Made by a program: the position numbers and the translations under genes
Shown here: in pieces, positions 11,927-23,508 of the stretch
Layout: every line of letters begins with the position of its first letter
Numbering within the stretch: position 1 is the first letter of the stretch
Source of the DNA: Pochonia chlamydosporia 170
Taxonomy: Eukaryota; Ascomycota; Sordariomycetes; Hypocreales; Clavicipitaceae
Reading direction: 5' to 3'
DNA: 64,000 nucleotides
Assembly (NCBI RefSeq): GCF_001653235.2
Contig: NC_035792.1
Span: 4,960,001 to 5,024,000 of the forward strand
The notes under the pieces: generated by a model
Database searches by the model: none
Told to the model about the DNA's origin: nothing
Seen by the model: the letters and a program-made list of their open reading frames with translations, nothing else

Positions 11927-12480
11927 GTTGTCATGGATCTGTGCGACAGGCTCAGGTAGGAGCTGTTGACTCGGTTCATGACAATGATTGACACCAGGTG
12001 AAGCGGCAGCAGGAGTGGGAATTGAATCTGGTCTTGGTTACCTTTCTTTCGTTGCGCTAATGTGTTTATGCTTTCGAGATATCCTCGTGTTTGGGCTCAG
12101 TGTTCAGTCTGACTAGACTGCATCCACTCGCTTTGGTTGGTAATGTAGCTGCAATTGTGAATGAGGTAGGCTGTAGCCTCTCTTAAAGGACATAGTTTTA
12201 CAGTGAATATACTACCTGAACTGCATCTTATTTACAGTGCCAAACACGATGGAATTCGCAGCTTCGTTATGAACAACTTGCGGTCCATCTGCCACCCTTG
12301 CACATCCGCCAAACAAACACTCGGGGTCACAGGAGAGTAGGTGATTTCCGGCTACCGATTGAAGAAGATTGCAGAGTCTGTGAAACATATATGCTGGTTC
12401 TATTCTGCTTAAAAGGATATGATACAGTGATGTAATAGTACACACTCCACGACCGCGGCAGTCATTGAGCTGCCCGTCAC
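11927..12480. other. Intergenic, 554 bp
   Basis: Convergent region between the MFS transporter and the amino-acid transporter, so it holds two 3' ends. No gene seen. Confidence 0.55.
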
Positions 12481-14061
12481 TCAGCTCGACCGGCAAGCAA
12501 ACGGACTGTGGGCTGAGCCGTCATTCGTCTCCTTGATCTGTGATAAAACAATCGAAGTCAGCTAAATGTGGTTAGCGCAAATGAGAGAATTCAGACTTAC
12601 AATGTCAACAATGGTGGAATACGTGCCCGCAACCAGTGTCACGGCGCCAATGATGAATGCCACAACGCTGCCGATGCTAATGGGCAGGTTCTCCTTGGAA
12701 TACCACTTTCCAGGGCAAAGCAGCTTGAACCACATTATGGCGGGAATCCAGAAAGAGAATCCAGACACGAAGAGCGCCGACGCCAGCGAGAGCAGGTCGG
12801 AGAAGATGGGGATGGCTTCGGCAATGACCCAGGCGACAATGGTAAAGGCAATCACAAGACCAATCCAGGTGGCCCAGCCCATGGGGGTCTTGATGTATCG
12901 GTTGACGGAATTCTTAAACATTCGACCGTGGATATAGCGGAGGGCGACGGTGGAATTGATGGAGCCAGAGATGAAGATGACGGGGAGGGCAATTCCAAAA
13001 GCAATCTTGGAGATGAGCGGGCCGGCCGAAAGGAGAGCAGGCGACTTGACAGAGGGCCCGATAAAGGCATAGCACAGCGCACCAGTGAGGGTGTAAATGG
13101 CAATTTGGATAAAGCCAGACGCCCAGATGGACTTCATGTAGTCGGTAGGCGTGTGCATCTCGTCCATGAAGGAGAATTGCCCAATGGCGAAGCTAAAGGC
13201 AAAGATGATGTTGCTAACAGCAACAAAAGCCTGTGAAAACGTCACGTCATCCTTTGGCCAGGCCGACCACTCGACGCCAGAGAGACCCCCAGGACTCTCG
13301 CTGGCCTGGATTCCCGTGGCAATGATGGTTATCCCGACAGCGGCGACAATGGAGCCAAAGTCAATGTACCCGAGGATGGCAACCTCTGAGAAGGACGGCG
13401 GGATGGCCAAGATGAGCAGAATGATGGCAGACACGGCCGAGAAGACAATCGAGCACGTACGGCCATCGTTGAGATCTCCAAGAGCAATGCTGCCGGTGAG
13501 GGCATGCGATCCCACAACCATGACCAGTTCAAGCACCAGGGCGGCACCAAAGACTTCATAGCCAAAGCGACCCATCAGCAGGCGGCCTGCATCCGCATAA
13601 CTGGCCGTCTCTGGAAACTTGAGCTTGACCTGGCCGACGATCCAGCTGGTAAAGATGGCAATCAGTCCCAGTGTGATTGTGAGAAAGACGCCGGCAAACA
13701 TGCCAAGGGTGTGGTACGCCGCTGGCAGGCTGAGAGCACCCAAAGCGATGGCCTCGACAATGGTGACGATGGCCAGCCGCTTCCATCCCAGACGGTGGAA
13801 ATGGGCATTTCCGGCCGCTGCAATTCTTTTGAGGCGGTCCTGGTCCAATTCCTCGCTCGTCTCTGCGAAAATGTCGTTGTCGGCAACGGCTTGGGCTTGC
13901 AGGTGTGCATGGGCATGGCTTGAGGGCTCAGTCTGTGGCGTCGCGGCAGATGGTTTTCCGATGTCGGGACTGGCCGAAGATGAAGATTGTTCTTGGCCTT
14001 TGGAGGCGCCCGTGGCAGGGGTGCATTGGTCGGTATTCATGATGGCGGTTTGTTCAGCCAT
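12481..14061 (-). CDS. Aa_trans-family amino-acid transporter
   Basis: Exons 14061-12601 and 12537-12481 give 505 aa. The ATG at 14061 lies in a strong context (CGCCATGG); an in-frame ATG at 14076 is possible. An acidic, Ser/Ala-rich cytosolic N-terminus of about 90 residues leads into about 11 membrane helices, starting LGWKRLAIVTIVEAIALGALSLPAAYHTLG, the opening pattern of Aa_trans (AVT/N-type) carriers. The last intron (GTAAGT...CACAG) replaces a chance tail with IKETNDGSAHSPFACRSS, a typical short cytosolic end after YSTIVDI. Known: fungal members move neutral amino acids across plasma or vacuolar membranes; substrate and compartment here are unknown. Confidence 0.88.
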
Positions 14062-14964
14062 GGCGAAAAAGGGCACACGCGAGTATCGCCGTCAACTTGA
14101 GCGACAAAAAGGATGACTGCAACGCTTGAAAGAAGAAAGTTTGGATGGAACTAAACTGGTGGGAGAAGTCATCAATTAGCTAACGGGGTGACATATACGA
14201 CATGAAGAATTTTTTTTTTTGCTCGTCCGTATTTTTGATGAGGGCCGTGGAAAGCCGAGTCATTCACACACCAGACTCCATATGGGAAAGATAGCAGATC
14301 AGATGTGGCCGGCAACGGGGCGACCGGGACAGGGTCTCTTATGTAATATGTAATTGACACCATGACGGGAACATGAATTGAATGTTTATTCTTCGCTTGA
14401 TTGAACCAGTTGACCCTTAACAGTTGTGGACAGCAGTCGGGCTGCTGCAGAGCTGGTTGCATTGTTTTCGTCGCCATTCTCAGGACAACGCCGGTAACAG
14501 CTTCGGGTTGTCTCAGAATACCAGACCTCAACATTCCCTTTGGGCCAGGCACCGCACACAATGCTGCCATCGTCCAGCATGGAGAAACCCCAGTTTGGTT
14601 GGAGAAGAGCTAGCAAAGTTTGTCCTGGTGCGACGACTCCACAAGTGCACATCGGGAGTTCCGCCCTCTGATAGCTTATTTCCAGAATTTAGTCATGCCC
14701 ATGGTGCTGAAGATTGGTCCTCCGCAACAGGACCGCCGCGTGTAATTTTGAGCCAGGCGCCTGTTGACCAGGCCCTGTTGGCCAAGCCCGATAATATAGT
14801 ACCTTGGCATGAACAACGCTGCGGAAATCATGTAGTGGTGACCACAATGTTCGCCATGGTTGGTTGCGTCGCATCACCAGAGCGGCATGCATTCCCCATC
14901 TTTGACAAAATGCACCCGGCAATATCTATAGAGTGGACGCATTGGCACCCGCTGCATGATCAAC
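14062..14964. other. Intergenic, 903 bp
   Basis: Amino-acid transporter promoter on the left (with a run of T near 14208-14220) and 3' region of the membrane protein on the right. A minus-strand frame at 14386-14652 (88 codons, true ATG, several Cys) is the only candidate gene, but it has no signal peptide or recognisable motif and I do not call it. Confidence 0.45.
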
Positions 14965-16255
14965 TCAGGACGCAGCCCCTGCCAAGATACCTAGAGCAAA
15001 GTTAGTTTGTGCCTGAAATGAGATAAAGCTTGTTGATATCAACATCCGGCCTCGTACGTACCCACTGTCGAAAAGACAATCCAAACAGCAGAAGACTGTA
15101 TGAGCTTTGGCGGGCAAAACCTGCGTGACGAAAAAACGAAGAACCAAAAAGTTAGTTGCCAAGGCTTGATGTGGCGCTGCTTCTCCCCTTTGCCACCAAA
15201 GCATAATTCAGAAATACATGTACTCACAAGACGCCGGGCATTTGCAGGAACCGATTCCAGTACGCCCATTGCACCAGGGATATGTATCCCAAAATCACAC
15301 CACCTGCCAGTGCACAACCCAGACGCTTCGTCAACACAATTCGCTGCTTCTGCTTCTTTACACTAACTCTGGCTCGCCCGTCCCTGCTCACGGTAGCGCC
15401 CCAGTGTCTGTAGGTTTCATATCGCCGGCCCTCCAATGGAAATGCCTCTCCGTAGCGCTTGTAGATGGGAACAAAGGTTATGACGACGAGTAGCATCAGG
15501 CCTGGGGCGCTGGATATAAAGCTGACGTGGTCGGATATGAACTCGCGCGGCTTGCTTTGTGACGGCAGCCGATGCCATGTGACGCCTGTGAATATGGCCG
15601 AGATGATGAGGAGGAATAACTCGGACACGGCTGTTGTGATCCACGCGTCTGTGTACGGAAACTCTACTCCGTCGTCTGTTTTGTATTTGACAATGGTCGT
15701 TTTGGCAAACTTTCTGGGACGTTTGACGGCCACCAGACAGCGCAGACACGCAATCAGAATAAAGGCGAACCGCGGCCGCGCCATGTAAACTGTGAAGATG
15801 TGCAGCTTGTTGAGGTTGGTGTAGCCGGGAGTCTGCCCAACCACAGCGCCAGCGATGATGGCATCGGCCGTGAGTTGGCAAGCAAGGGGAATGGTCCAAG
15901 TCACCCAGATGGAATCTTTGATGCGGTTTCCGACGTATCCGCGCGAAATCGCATGGACAAACGGCCGATAGGCGGCGAGAAGCGCGATGCATGTAATGAT
16001 GGCCTCCGTGACGGCTAACCACGTCGCAATCCGTGCGTCGCTGGGACATGCACCCGATCCGTGCATCGGAGATACAATCCACTCCAAGGGTATGGGCGGA
16101 AGACTGCTGGTGTTGATGCCATTGTAGACGCCCGTATTTATGCCAAGATACGGGGCAATCGTGGGGCTATTGATGGACGATGTATTGCCAGCCTCAAAGA
16201 GACCAAGCGAGAGGGTATTGGCATCGTGACCAGGACGAGAAAAAAGAGCACCCAT
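14965..16255 (-). CDS. Fungal multi-pass membrane protein, unknown function
   Basis: Three exons: 16255-15228, 15120-15062, 14990-14965; phases 2 and 1 agree, giving 370 aa. The first exon alone would stop just after the GTGAGT donor; splicing adds FCPPKLIQSSAVWIVFSTVG and then ILAGAAS, a conserved-looking last membrane segment. About seven hydrophobic helices are visible, after an extracellular-type N-terminus with several N-x-S/T sites (INTSSLPPIP). Between helices is a basic loop (KRPRKFAKTTIVKYKTDDG). I recognise it as one of the fungal membrane proteins of unassigned role and cannot name a family. A longer in-frame start at 16306 is possible. Confidence 0.75.
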
Positions 16256-16697
16256 AATGGCGTCAAAGGGGGTTGTGGATAACCTTGTTTGTGACAAGTG
16301 AGCCAAACAACTCGAGTTGGTTTCCCTCGTTTATTTGGTGTTTTTCGGCTGGCCTGGATGACAGACCCCTGCATTTTATTTCTTTTCAATTGGACGTTGA
16401 CATCTGACAGCTGACAGGCTGGTAAGCATCAAGCCCGGTTATGGTCTTGGCGTCGGGCATTTCCTTATTCATATGTCACGCTCCGAGATGCATCATGCGA
16501 GCTGTTGGGAAAAGGGTATATTTGTATTCAAATGTAACTACCAAAAAAAAAAAAAAAAGACAGAACAAGGACCATAAAATGATGTCAAACACATCTTGAC
16601 ATAAAAGGCGTGGTGCACATTCTAACAGAAACGTTTTCTCTAGTCATAAATACCGTCTCTAGCCGTAAAAATTACTGTTGTACACTTGCCGGCCAAT
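16256..16697. other. Intergenic, 442 bp
   Basis: Promoter of the membrane protein gene and 3' end of the Sec14-like gene. Contains an A16 run at 16543-16558. Nothing else seen. Confidence 0.55.
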
Positions 16698-18187
16698 CTA
16701 TGCGGTAACTTGGGTGGTGGCAGCGACGTTGGGGGCGTTTTCAATCTGCTCAATGGTGCCGCTTGGGACGGTGGTATCAATGGCCGTCTTCTCGGCCGTC
16801 TCGGGGTACCAGACGGTCTTTTGTCCCGGGCGGATGTTGCCCTGTCTGTCGTACAGCGAACGGCATCGCACGTACTTGTCCAGCTTCCAGAAGTTCTCTC
16901 GAAGTTGTGTGGCGATGCTTTCTCTCTTGGCCTTGAGCTCAGCGGCCTTGTCGCCTTCGGGGTTCTCGATCCACTGCTTCGTTGTCGTCTCAAACTGGTT
17001 GGCGAGGTCTTCTCTGGCCTTTTGAAGCGTGTCTCTCGCGGCAGTGTCCTTCATGGCGTCGTTCTCGCCGGGCACGGGCTCTTCATAAGAGTAGTCCCAT
17101 TCCTCGTCGCCTCCGAGCTCCTTGATGATTTGTGACGGGTGGATAAACTCCTCGAGGTCCTTGCGGCCGTAGGTGAAGTGCACCTTGGCGGCGACAACGG
17201 GGTCAAGCCAGGCCGAGATGACCTTCCAAATGCCTGTTGGTGACCATGTTAGTTGGAGACTGAAAAGCGAGAGCATGGTAGATCAGTGCGGGGATGTATA
17301 CCTTTGAACACCCATGGGGCGTTGTGGATGAGAATGGCGCCGAGAGACTCGGGGTAGTTGGCCTCGAAGCACTTGATGATGAATTTGACGGGAACGTAAT
17401 CCATGTTGGCCAGAGTGAAGCTGCTGAGGTCGAAAATGAGAGTGGCCGTCTCAACCGGTGGCGTCAAGGCAAGACGAGCAGTCTCAATGAGGTACGTGGT
17501 ATATCTCTCGAGACTTTCGACCGACTGATCAGACGCTCTGTGCAGACGGACTCTGACGTAGCTGATGGGGCGGTTCTCTCGGTCCGTGCCGTGGATGAAG
17601 CTCTTGCCGGTGCGAATCTGCTTCATGAAATCGCGAGCCAGGGCCTTGCTCTTGACCTGGCCGTGTTCCTCATCATTGACAAGCACCTCCTCGCCATTGG
17701 CCAGGATGTCGTCGTCAACCTTGGCCTCGTTGTGTCTCCAGTTCATGGCGGAGAACATCATGACCAAAGCGCGGTTCACATCCCATTTGCGGGCGCGCAG
17801 GAATCGCAGGGCCAGGGCATCGGGGTGCTCATGCTTGACGGACCCGAGGACCATGGCGCGAAGCGAGTCTGGGGTCTGCGTGGCAATGACCTGCTGGAAC
17901 TGCTTGACCAGGCCAAACTTGTCTTCCTCGTCGCAGGCGATGAGCTTGAGGGCCTCCTCGGGGATCGCGGGAGTAGCAGCGGCGTCAGAGGCTTTCCATC
18001 CTCCGAAAAGACCGAAGCGAGACTTCTTGGGAGATTCGGTCTGCGGCGCGGGCGCGGCAGCTTTTTTCTGGGCGTGCTCCTGAAGCACGTCATAGAGCTT
18101 GAAGACGGTCTGCCAGAGCTCGCGCAGCTTGGCCTCTTGCTCGGTCGTCAGGTTGCCAACATGGCCGTCGGGAACTGGGGATGCCAT
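16698..18187 (-). CDS. Sec14-like CRAL-TRIO phospholipid transfer protein
   Basis: Exons 18187-17302 and 17233-16698 (GTATAC donor, CAG acceptor, phase 1) give 473 aa. The N-terminal region has a helical stretch and an Ala/Pro linker. A CRAL-TRIO N domain follows (PDALALRFLRARKWDVNRALVMM near residues 125-150), then the lipid-binding CRAL-TRIO fold (GRP-like ENRPISYVRVRLH; FDLSSFTLANMDYVPVKFIIKCFEANYPESLG) ending in VSAWLDPVVAAKV. The C-terminal tail is charged. Known: fungal Sec14/Csr1-type proteins exchange phosphatidylinositol and other lipids between membranes. Length and layout fit the Csr1/Sfh2 group better than canonical Sec14, by inference. Confidence 0.88.
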
Positions 18188-20398
18188 TGTGTGGAATGAG
18201 TGTCTGATTTGTAGAGTCGTGGAAAAAACTTGCAACTGGTCGCAACACGCATTAGTTACTGGAATTGAAGCCGTCGAGGAATCACGCACATGAACGCGAA
18301 AACAAAACTAGACAAAACAGAATAGAAAACGACAAGATTCAAAAATGAAGAGAGCGACTTTTCATAAAAAGAGCCCAAATGGAAACAAAAGGTGCATGTG
18401 GCAACGAAACAAGCGTAAGCGGGCGCAGTCTTTGGAGGTGCGGGACAAGAGTGGGGGAGACCAGTTGATCAGTTGTCTTGTGTTGACGTTTCGATTTGAG
18501 GTCCAGAGTTGCAATGGGAAAAGATGCATATCAACGAACCTGTGCAGATACAAGGCGCAAATAGCCTTTGCGTCGTCGGATCGCGAGTCTTTTTACTTTG
18601 CGGGGTGAGGACTCAAATAAAATTCGTGTCCAACTGCCAAGAGAGTGTATATCTGTCGCAACAACTCGAGATTTTCACAACAAATCACCTCTGGAGAGTG
18701 ATTCAAATCAAGACATCCAGGCACAGGGATTTATAACAAAGTCAGATGGTCAAGCATGTGCATATGAAAGGGGGCCGCACAAGGAGGCTACCGAGGCACG
18801 CCAATGTGATTGACGAGAGGGTGTGCGCTTGGGAATTGGTCTTTGTGCCATTTTGGTGTCAAACTGGTGTCAACTGGTGCCCTTTTGGTTCCTCTTGGTG
18901 CCTCTGAGGATCCTTTCTGGGTGCTGTTTGGTGGCCCTTGAAATGCACCAAGGCACACCAAATTTTAAGGACAAGCTTGCGATTGGATAAAGACTAGCCT
19001 GAAATGCGCGTCATTGGATACTCGATTGTTGGGGAACAATGTCATGGATGTTGGAGGCGGAGGCGGCGGGGGAAAAGGACATCGTCTAGTTTGAGTGAGT
19101 CTGAATCTGATGCGGGGAGATTTTTGTTCATTTTGGGCCGTCCTTGACGGTCTGGTCCAACATCAAGGGCTCAATTTCAGCTGTGGTTTGCTCCAAGGCC
19201 ATGATCTGTCCAATAATCAGTCCATGTCAAGCTAATCAAGTCTGGTCTAACTTACTCGAGTGCGGGGAACGAGGCGCGGATCTCCTTGTCTTTGTTTGAC
19301 TGTCTGGTCTTGTTTGGTCTTGTCTGGTGCAGATTGATGAAGAAGCAACTCTAGTCCATCCACAGTAAAATCCACATCCCCATCCATCCCCATCCATCCC
19401 CATCCCCATCCAGCCCCTCAATCACAATCACAACCGCAACCCACCCCAGAACCGACGATGGTCCTTGTCCATGACACCATGTGAAGGCTATCTGACGCGG
19501 GCACGGCTCAACCAAGATTCACGCAATCAATCCGTCCCTTCTTTATTAAATTTCATGTGTGCCCCTATTTTCGATTATTTCTAGGAAGCCATTTCGCCAC
19601 CCCACACGCCGCGCGCCGCCGCATTGTATCGCATCTTGTGCCGAAAAGAATCTACTCCCTAGACACTTCTGACGCCGCCGTCTATATCTTGCGCATCAAT
19701 CCCTCTTTTCTCTATCAAGTTTCCACTTTTTTCGTGGGATTCACCGGAAGCTAGCGGTTCGCCATCTCGGCCAGCAGCTCGTTGGTATCGAGTTTCGGCT
19801 CACCTGTTGCTGACAGGGAGCCATTGCCCCCGTCGGCTGCACATGTCCTCGACATCCATTTTCGGTCCCCAGCATTGGCAACCTTTTGTATGTTATGGAG
19901 CCTCTGGCTGCTGATATGGAGCACCTCCAACTCAAGACCACAGATGACACTAGCAGTTTCAGAACAAAACCCAACCCGATGTGGCTCTTATCGCGACCGT
20001 CTTGTTGCGCCAAGTGCCGTGGGTAGCTGGGTAGACATTGGACTTTGGATCTCCATCGTCTCATCTTCTGCCTCGGCTGCTAATTCTCTCATGACACTGC
20101 GACTTTACCAACCGCCTGCGATACTCTGATAGTAGGCTTCCACTATAGGGTTGTGCGACCAACACATGGTATCAAATAAATGTCCATTCTATCACGCTAA
20201 TCACGGCCCGTTATACGATCTAGGAGTCTTGCCCGAGCCGTGTGGTGGCCGGGGGTCTGCCGTTTCGCCAAGGGGACAGACGACCAACAAACCTGTGACA
20301 GGGACACCACACGGAATACGCACCTGGACCATACATATCATGGTATAAAAAGTGACAAGTAATTGTGCTGCCCATTGTGCAAAAACCACAGACAGCTA
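18188..20398. other. Intergenic, 2.2 kb, upstream of Sec14-like gene
   Basis: No gene found. The stretch is rich in simple pyrimidine/purine patterns: clustered TGGTGY words at about 18850-18960, GGTCTTGTCTGGT-like words near 19300, and a CCATCC-type tandem array at 19372-19412. Such tracts are usual in promoters of strongly expressed fungal genes. Confidence 0.5.
19372..19412. repeat. CATCC/CCATCCC tandem repeat
   Basis: Imperfect tandem of CATCC and CATCCC words, about 40 bp, with one strand entirely free of G until its end. Seen directly. Confidence 0.8.
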
Positions 20399-21574
20399 CT
20401 AACAACCTACGCCGAAATCTCGACACACCTCCCTCCCTTGTGCCTTGATATTCTCTACAACCCACAGCCGAGAATTTGCAAACACAAACACCTTGCCCGG
20501 GGCAAAGGCCAAATTGTTGCTCATTTCTCCAACAAAGATTTTGCCCAGCAAGATGCCATGCGAGTTCCAAATGTGCACCCCGTCGCCACAAGACGCCCAA
20601 ACGTTGCCGCGAGTGTCGCAATGCACTCCATCAGGAAACCCGGCGTCTGCCCATGCAAACGTCCTTCTGTTGGCGAGACGCTTCTTGTCGATGACATCGT
20701 ACGAGTATATCGTAGCCGGCTGCGTGAGCACCTTCTTGAACTGCTGGGCGCCCGTGTCGGAAACGTACAGCGTCTTCAGATCGGGCGAAAACTCTAAACC
20801 GTTTGGCTGCACAAAGCCGTCTGCCACCACTTGCACAATGCCCGTGCTTGGTTCAAAACGGTATACCTGCTTCGGTTGGGTTGGCTCCGATCGAAAGTGC
20901 TGAAAGTATCCGTAGTCGGCGTCGGTAAACCACAGATCTCCCGTCTGAGGGTGCTGCCGGACGTCATTGAGCGATGAAAAGTTGCGTCCGAGGAAATTCG
21001 TCAACAGAGGTTTGGACTTGTTTGTGTTTGGGTCCACGGCGAGCAGCTGCGAGTAGTGCTCAAAGTCTCCCTCGTCGCAGTACACCTGCATCGGAGGAGT
21101 TTGGCTGTGGTTTGCTCCCGGCGGATAGTATGACGTGCCGCCATTTGCCATTGCCAGATTGGGAAATTGAGTGCTTTTATACGGATAGTCTTCCGAGTCA
21201 AGGCTGACAACGGTCACGTTAATGTTGTCGTCCAGACTCTTGTAGTTGGACGTGATGTATAAGGAGTTATCTCGGCGGTTGTAGATGCCAGCTTCGTGAA
21301 AGGCTTCCCACGGCAGATCCCACACTTTTCGGGCCTTTGCACCGTGACCGATTACGTTGTAGAAGTCTGGATGATACGACCTCAAGGAGATGGCCGGCTC
21401 CGTGGTGTTGGCGGCTTGAGGTGACAAGTGAGTAAAGTAGCTGGCATCGGTAGCCGCAGCCAGCAAGCTGATGTTAACCAGCGCCATGTTGTAGCTCCCG
21501 ATAACTGTTTGCGAAATGTATTCAAATGACAAGGGAAGCAGGGCCGTAATGAGTTGGTCCGCAAACTGTGGCAT
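20399..21574 (-). CDS. SMP-30/gluconolactonase-like beta-propeller protein
   Basis: Single exon, 391 aa from the ATG at 21574 (the frame extends further upstream but without another ATG). The N-terminus has a hydrophobic stretch (ITALLPLSFEYISQTVIG) that may be a signal anchor. The body is a six-bladed propeller of the SMP-30/LRE type: HEAGIYNRRDNSLYITSN, SLNDVRQHPQTGDLWFTDADYG, VQPNGLEFSPDLKTLYVSDTG and FPDGVHCDTRGNVWASCGDGV carry the metal-site Glu, Asn and Asp positions. Known: relatives hydrolyse lactones such as gluconolactone with a divalent metal. The fungal long form has no proven substrate. Several N-glycosylation sites favour an extracytosolic location. Confidence 0.87.
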   Translation of the reverse strand: MPQFADQLITALLPLSFEYISQTVIGSYNMALVNISLLAAATDASYFTHLSPQAANTTEPAISLRSYHPDFYNVIGHGAKARKVWDLPWEAFHEAGIYNRRDNSLYITSNYKSLDDNINVTVVSLDSEDYPYKSTQFPNLAMANGGTSYYPPGANHSQTPPMQVYCDEGDFEHYSQLLAVDPNTNKSKPLLTNFLGRNFSSLNDVRQHPQTGDLWFTDADYGYFQHFRSEPTQPKQVYRFEPSTGIVQVVADGFVQPNGLEFSPDLKTLYVSDTGAQQFKKVLTQPATIYSYDVIDKKRLANRRTFAWADAGFPDGVHCDTRGNVWASCGDGVHIWNSHGILLGKIFVGEMSNNLAFAPGKVFVFANSRLWVVENIKAQGREVCRDFGVGC

Positions 21575-21631
21575 CGGCCTAGCAAATGCCCGCACCGAGA
21601 CGACCGATTCTTGTGTCTTTTTATCATTCAA

Positions 21632-22401
21632 TGTTCACAGTTGTTCCGCAGCTTGCCATTTGAATTTCGGCATGCAGTCCGCGTAAAGTTTGATCTAGTA
21701 GGTCAGTCAGGTTTTGGTATCGTCTAAACCCCGCCCGCCATGCAGGATCGTGTCAACTTGTTCTGGAAGATGCCGCTGGTACAACAACCCATGACATTGG
21801 AAAGAAATACCAGGTTCACTGTCCCAAGATTTAGTGGGAGGGTTGACTCTCTTGAAAGAGTCCACACCGACACTTCTGCCGTTAACAATTGTACTTTTGT
21901 TTCGGCAGTTCACTGTTTTCCACGGAACTAGCCATTCTGCATTGCTAAACTTGGTTTGGCCGGACGTGGATGCAATGGCGGGCGCGTGGCGGCGGAAAGT
22001 TGCATCATGGTGGGACTGCATGCTCAAAGTGAGAAGAACTTCTGCTCATGTCAGGCAAACCTCGCGGTCACAAAGTAGACTTGACCTCAATATGGTGCAA
22101 GTTCGGCCATAGACTCACCGAGTTGGATGTGAGCTGATGGAGCAGACTCCGGTGCCCGATACTACTTGACCCCTTGCAGCGCTGTTATTGCGGTGTTGTT
22201 GTAGATCAAATACTTTACCACGTTGAAGACCATTTGATGGACAGTTTAACCCCTCTTTTACATCTCGCATACATGTCAACTGGTACTTCACTCGTCAGGG
22301 ACGGAGAGAAACCCGCCCAGTGGGTTGAGTCCTCTTTTATTCTTTTTTTCTTTACCGAATAGTTGATTTGCATATCGCCTTCTGCTGTCAACCCTAGCTA
22401 G
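21632..22401. other. Intergenic, 770 bp
   Basis: Promoter of the SMP-30-like gene and 3' side of the 7-TM gene. No gene or repeat seen. Confidence 0.55.
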
Positions 22402-23508
22402 CTACCGTTTCCGTGCCAAGTGTGCTTCTGAAGACAATGACGACGTGCCATCGACATCGTGCGCCTCCTCCGCCGTGCCTCCCCGCGCGCCGTCCAGACT
22501 ATTTGCCCCCGTTGACGATCGAGTCGGCGTCAACTGCCTTCGCCCGTGGCTTACAGTCACTGCAGTGGTCTTGACGACACCACCCAAGGGGCGCGAACTC
22601 GATTCGCAAGGTCGCTCTGCGGTGACTTCCATGCTGTACTCTGCTCCAATTGGTGCCTGTGACGCATTCCTAAGATATGTCTCCAGAGCCACATCGCTCG
22701 AGGTGCCGGGGTTTCCAGACATGTTACGGCCGGACCGCAAATGCTGCGAGAACTCGACCAACCGATTGAGCACGCTAAACTCGGCCTTGAGCTTGACACT
22801 GTATACCAGAGCTTTCCAGGCGGTTTGAATGTTGTAATGTTCTGTGAATTCAAGGCACAGGATGCTGATGTCGAGAAGCACGACAAAGATATTGACCAAG
22901 ATCAAATGGCCCATGACTCGACGGGTTGCCGAGGACCCGATGCCGCGTTGCATTTTCAACAGCCGCGTCGTTTCGACAATGTACAGGCTGGAGATGACGA
23001 CTTCTTGGACGAAAAAGACGCTCAGTTGTAACTTTTCAAATATCGAGTATGGCTTCGTAAACGGCGTGGGGTTGTTCGAGTTGGTACCGTAGACCAGGAC
23101 AATCACCGGGATGCCCAGCCAGATTGCGTTGAAAATAATCATGCCCAAAACCAAGTGCAGACGCTTCGAATCATGCAGCACAATGTGCAATCGTGAGTAG
23201 AGCACCAGCGACTGTCCGGTAATCATGGAACACCAGCCGATCAAAATGAGCGTCGCGTTGAGGTAGCCCAGCCGTTCAGGGCGCAGAAGTCGGAGCAGAT
23301 AACCGACCGCATTCAAGGCGACGCCCCATGTCGAGCAAGTAAAACTCCAAAAGTACAGCCCTCGATATTTCTTGAATGTGGTTGCTATCAGAAAGTTGAG
23401 CTCGACCACGTTGTAGAGCGCGATGCTGATGAAGACGATGATGACGAGCCAGAACGAATGGTACTGAGCCAGAGGCCCGTCGTCGTCGTTAGGGCCGTCA
23501 ATGCTCAT
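22402..23508 (-). CDS. Fungal seven-transmembrane protein (DUF7703-like)
   Basis: Single exon, 368 aa. Seven hydrophobic segments occupy roughly residues 15-260: FWLVIIVFISIALYNVVELN, a segment around TCSTWGVALNAVGYLL, CSMITGQSLVLYSRLHIVL, MIIFNAIWLGIPVIVLVYG, LQLSVFFVQEVVISSLYIVE, ILVNIFVVLLDISILCLE and the last near AWKALVYSVKLKAEF. A Ser/Thr-rich cytosolic tail of about 100 residues follows. The motif MITGQSLVLYSRLH matches what I recall of DUF7703 proteins, a rhodopsin-like fungal group of unknown role. A receptor function like that of PTH11 proteins is only a guess. No CFEM domain is present. Confidence 0.72.
   Translation of the reverse strand: MSIDGPNDDDGPLAQYHSFWLVIIVFISIALYNVVELNFLIATTFKKYRGLYFWSFTCSTWGVALNAVGYLLRLLRPERLGYLNATLILIGWCSMITGQSLVLYSRLHIVLHDSKRLHLVLGMIIFNAIWLGIPVIVLVYGTNSNNPTPFTKPYSIFEKLQLSVFFVQEVVISSLYIVETTRLLKMQRGIGSSATRRVMGHLILVNIFVVLLDISILCLEFTEHYNIQTAWKALVYSVKLKAEFSVLNRLVEFSQHLRSGRNMSGNPGTSSDVALETYLRNASQAPIGAEYSMEVTAERPCESSSRPLGGVVKTTAVTVSHGRRQLTPTRSSTGANSLDGARGGTAEEAHDVDGTSSLSSEAHLARKR

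Noticed and set aside
14386..14652. 88-codon minus-strand frame with several Cys
   Set aside because: Has a true ATG but no signal peptide, family or visible upstream exon; not strong enough to call.
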